Source: JAFDVL01 sp043736395 (GTDB lineage Bacteria; Acidobacteriota; Blastocatellia; RBC074). From it: DNA of 16,465 bases. The notes under the pieces are model-generated. The model did not search any database. It was given only the letters and a program-made list of their open reading frames with translations, and was not told where the DNA came from. Positions 14,653 through 16,465 of the stretch are shown here, in pieces. The DNA lies in the NCBI GenBank assembly GCA_043736395.1, contig JAYTCQ010000361.1, positions 1-16,465 on the forward strand, given 5' to 3'. The stretch's first letter is position 1, and the number at the start of each line of letters is the position of its first letter. The position numbers and the translations under genes were made by a program.

Positions 14653-16194
14653 ATGGCTCTGACAGCAGTAATTATTCTCTATATCTGCTTCCTGCTCGTA
14701 GGCTGGTACGCGGCGCGCAAAGTGAGAGGCGGCACTACAGCAGATTTAATCCTGGCAGGACGTTCGATGCCTTTGTGGATTGCGACGCTCACCATGACAG
14801 CTACGTGGGTAGATGGCGGATATTTACTCGGAACAGCCGAAGGAGCCTATAAATCCAGCGTCGCGCTCGGAGTGCAAGGCGGTTTATGTTTTGGACTCAG
14901 CTTAATTTTGGGTGGATTATTTTTCGCGAAAACGATGCGGAAGTACGAATTCACTACGCTGATTGATCCATTTGAAGCACGCTTCGGCAAACGCTGGGCT
15001 GCCGTCCTGTTTATTCCGGCAATGCTTGGCGAAGTTTTTTGGAGCGCAGAATTATTGGTTGCGGTCGGCTCTACGATCAGCGTGATGTCCACTTTATCGC
15101 TCAGCCTGGCGATCATAATTTCTGCGGTAGTCATCACGTCTTACACGATGCTCGGCGGTATGTGGTCAGTCGCGTACACTGACGTTTTTCAACTTGGATT
15201 AGTAGCGATTGGATTACTCTTAGCCATCCCTTTCATGCTAAATGCAGTCGGCGGATTAGAAATGGCGTGGTCGAGTTATGCGGCTGTGCACCAAAATGGA
15301 ACTTCCATCATTCCTCCGCTTCACGCTGTCGGAGGAATCTGGACAACCCAAACAATTATTAATTGGTGGGACGTTAGTGCGATGTTAGTTTTCGGAGGCA
15401 TTCCGTGGAATTGTTATTTTCAACGCGTCCTTTCATGCCAGTCTCCAAAGCGGGCACAGCAGCATTCAATTTTTGCCGGAGTCCTGACCATCGCCTTCAC
15501 TGTACCCCCGTTAATATTGGGGATTTCAGCGGTCAGCTACAAATGGCCTGAAAATTTACTGGCACAGTTACAATCGCAACCTTCGCAAACCTTGCCGATG
15601 ATTTTTCAGTATGTGACGCCGTCATTGGTTGGGATTTTAGGCTTGGGAGCAATCATCGGAGCCGTGACCTCCAGCTTCAGTTCGTCAATTTTATCTGCCG
15701 GATCAATGTTTGCGTGGAACTGTTACCACCGCTTGTTCAAGCCGGATTTGTCAGTCACGCAGATGAAGCGGTTACTAAGAATTTCTATTGTGGTTTTGGG
15801 AGCCGCCGCCACGGTCATGGCTTTCAAAGTGCAAAGCGTTCAGGCGCTTTGGTTTTTCACGAGTGACCTGATTTTCGTTCTGCTTTTTCCGCAATTGCTT
15901 TTTGCATTATTCGATAAAAAAGTGAATCGAATCGGATCAATCACCGCGTTTTGTGTTTCGTTATTTCTACGCCTCGGTGGAGGTGAACCGTTATTTAATT
16001 TGCCAGCGTTTATTCCCTATCCTGAAATTTTTGCCGCATTTTTATCTGGCGATCCAAAAAGCTGGTACGACGGAGGCACTTTGCTGTTTCCATTTAAGTC
16101 TTTAGCTGTCACAGTTGGAATTATTTTGTTGCCAATCGTCTCGCGTTTGACTATAAAGTGGGATCAACCCTTGCCCCTTAGAAACACCTCTTAA
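14653..16194 (+). CDS. Sodium:solute symporter of the high-affinity choline transporter (CHT/SLC5A7) type
   Basis: This inner-membrane protein of 513 residues has about 13 hydrophobic helices and belongs to the SSS/SLC5 family. Segments closely resemble animal CHT1, recalled from memory: AGRSMPLWIATLTMTATWV (35-53), DPFEARFGKRW, LGEVFWSAELL, TMLGGMWSVAYTDVFQL, GGIPWNCYFQRVLS and LFLRLGGGEPLFNL. The three tryptophans that I recall as lining the choline site of the human protein are kept here as Trp52, Trp130 and Trp252. The Na+-site-like SSFSSSILSAGS (340-351) is also present. It probably imports choline or a related quaternary amine with sodium; other substrates are possible because bacterial SSS proteins vary widely. 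No Shine-Dalgarno is visible before the ATG. No betaine-synthesis genes are adjacent. A 61-residue membrane protein follows 13 bases after its stop and is likely cotranscribed. Confidence 0.88.
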   Translation: MALTAVIILYICFLLVGWYAARKVRGGTTADLILAGRSMPLWIATLTMTATWVDGGYLLGTAEGAYKSSVALGVQGGLCFGLSLILGGLFFAKTMRKYEFTTLIDPFEARFGKRWAAVLFIPAMLGEVFWSAELLVAVGSTISVMSTLSLSLAIIISAVVITSYTMLGGMWSVAYTDVFQLGLVAIGLLLAIPFMLNAVGGLEMAWSSYAAVHQNGTSIIPPLHAVGGIWTTQTIINWWDVSAMLVFGGIPWNCYFQRVLSCQSPKRAQQHSIFAGVLTIAFTVPPLILGISAVSYKWPENLLAQLQSQPSQTLPMIFQYVTPSLVGILGLGAIIGAVTSSFSSSILSAGSMFAWNCYHRLFKPDLSVTQMKRLLRISIVVLGAAATVMAFKVQSVQALWFFTSDLIFVLLFPQLLFALFDKKVNRIGSITAFCVSLFLRLGGGEPLFNLPAFIPYPEIFAAFLSGDPKSWYDGGTLLFPFKSLAVTVGIILLPIVSRLTIKWDQPLPLRNTS

Positions 16195-16207
16195 CACGTA
16201 GTACGCA

Positions 16208-16393
16208 ATGAAATTTAATTTATCCTCACTTCTGAAAGTCCTAAAATTTTCCACATTAGCCTTAGTTTTTCTGATCGGTTACCAAGTCGCCGGTAAAGAT
16301 TATCCACAAGCCACTTCAATTGTTGGCTGGGTTCTTGGGTTCATGATTGGGATTAAGATCAGCTTACGAAAAACCAGCGAAGAATCTGAGTAA
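16208..16393 (+). CDS. Small two-helix membrane protein
   Basis: This is a 61-residue unrecognised membrane protein. Two hydrophobic segments are visible, about residues 12-28 (KFSTLALVFLIGYQVAG) and 38-53 (IVGWVLGFMIGIKISL). They are separated by a short polar loop (KDYPQATS), with a basic/acidic tail (RKTSEESE). It starts 13 bases after the transporter stop on the same strand, and a dispersed repeat follows its own stop by 6 bases, so the pair probably forms a two-gene operon. An accessory or stabilising partner of the transporter is a reasonable inference, but no family supports it. No clear Shine-Dalgarno precedes the ATG. Confidence 0.6.
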   Translation: MKFNLSSLLKVLKFSTLALVFLIGYQVAGKDYPQATSIVGWVLGFMIGIKISLRKTSEESE

Positions 16394-16399
16394 ATAAAT

Positions 16400-16465
16400 C
16401 CAGAAGAATAGAACGCGGATTGGGCCGATCAGGCGGGTTTACGCGGGTCTGAATTTATAAACCAC
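16400..16465. repeat. Dispersed palindromic repeat, copy 2 (cut by window end)
   Basis: Positions 16400-16456 match 924-980 with 49 of 57 bases identical and no gaps. Shared blocks include CCAGAAGAATAGA and GCGGGTTTACGCGG. It starts 6 bases after the stop codon of the 61-residue gene. The right half, which would complete the palindrome, lies outside the window; the last bases (ATAAACCAC) already differ from copy 1. Confidence 0.85.

Overview
The window is bacterial chromosomal DNA of moderate GC with densely packed, mostly unrelated genes. A PEP-CTERM secreted protein, a zinc-ribbon/PEGA protein, a DinB protein, a GMC oxidoreductase and dispersed palindromic repeats of the '...GAATAGACCACAGATTT...' kind together suggest a free-living soil or aquatic Gram-negative bacterium. 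My best guess is Acidobacteriota (Blastocatellia-like), but this is inference: there is no rRNA or other phylogenetic marker here.

Layout. 1-3335 is read from the minus strand: a DUF900-type alpha/beta hydrolase cut by the window edge, an orphan MoxR/RavA-like AAA+ ATPase and a small alpha/beta hydrolase. Two long palindromes (921-1036 and 2556-2647) lie just after the stop codons of the last two genes. 3435-6992 (plus) is the most unusual gene: a 3.5-kb intact reading frame derived from a nonribosomal peptide synthetase (NRPS). It has a condensation-like domain, a severed adenylation domain, an acidic linker and an epimerization/condensation-like domain. The catalytic histidine of HHxxxDG is replaced in both condensation-fold domains, and no carrier domain is visible.

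7012-11099 is a minus-strand run: nagA, a small proline-rich hypothetical protein, a DinB-family protein and, beyond a strong hairpin, a GMC oxidoreductase. 11479-16393 is read from the plus strand: a zinc-ribbon/transmembrane/PEGA protein, a zinc-binding SAM methyltransferase, a PEP-CTERM exported protein with a textbook terminator, a sodium:solute symporter that closely resembles animal high-affinity choline transporters, and a 61-residue membrane protein 13 bp behind it. A second copy of the first palindromic repeat starts right after that gene and is cut by the window end.

The genes do not form one pathway. Likely functional couplings are the transporter with the 61-residue membrane protein, and possibly nagA with the two short genes after it. 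The points most worth following are the NRPS-derived apparent pseudoenzyme, the palindromic repeats placed at gene 3' ends, and the CHT-like transporter.
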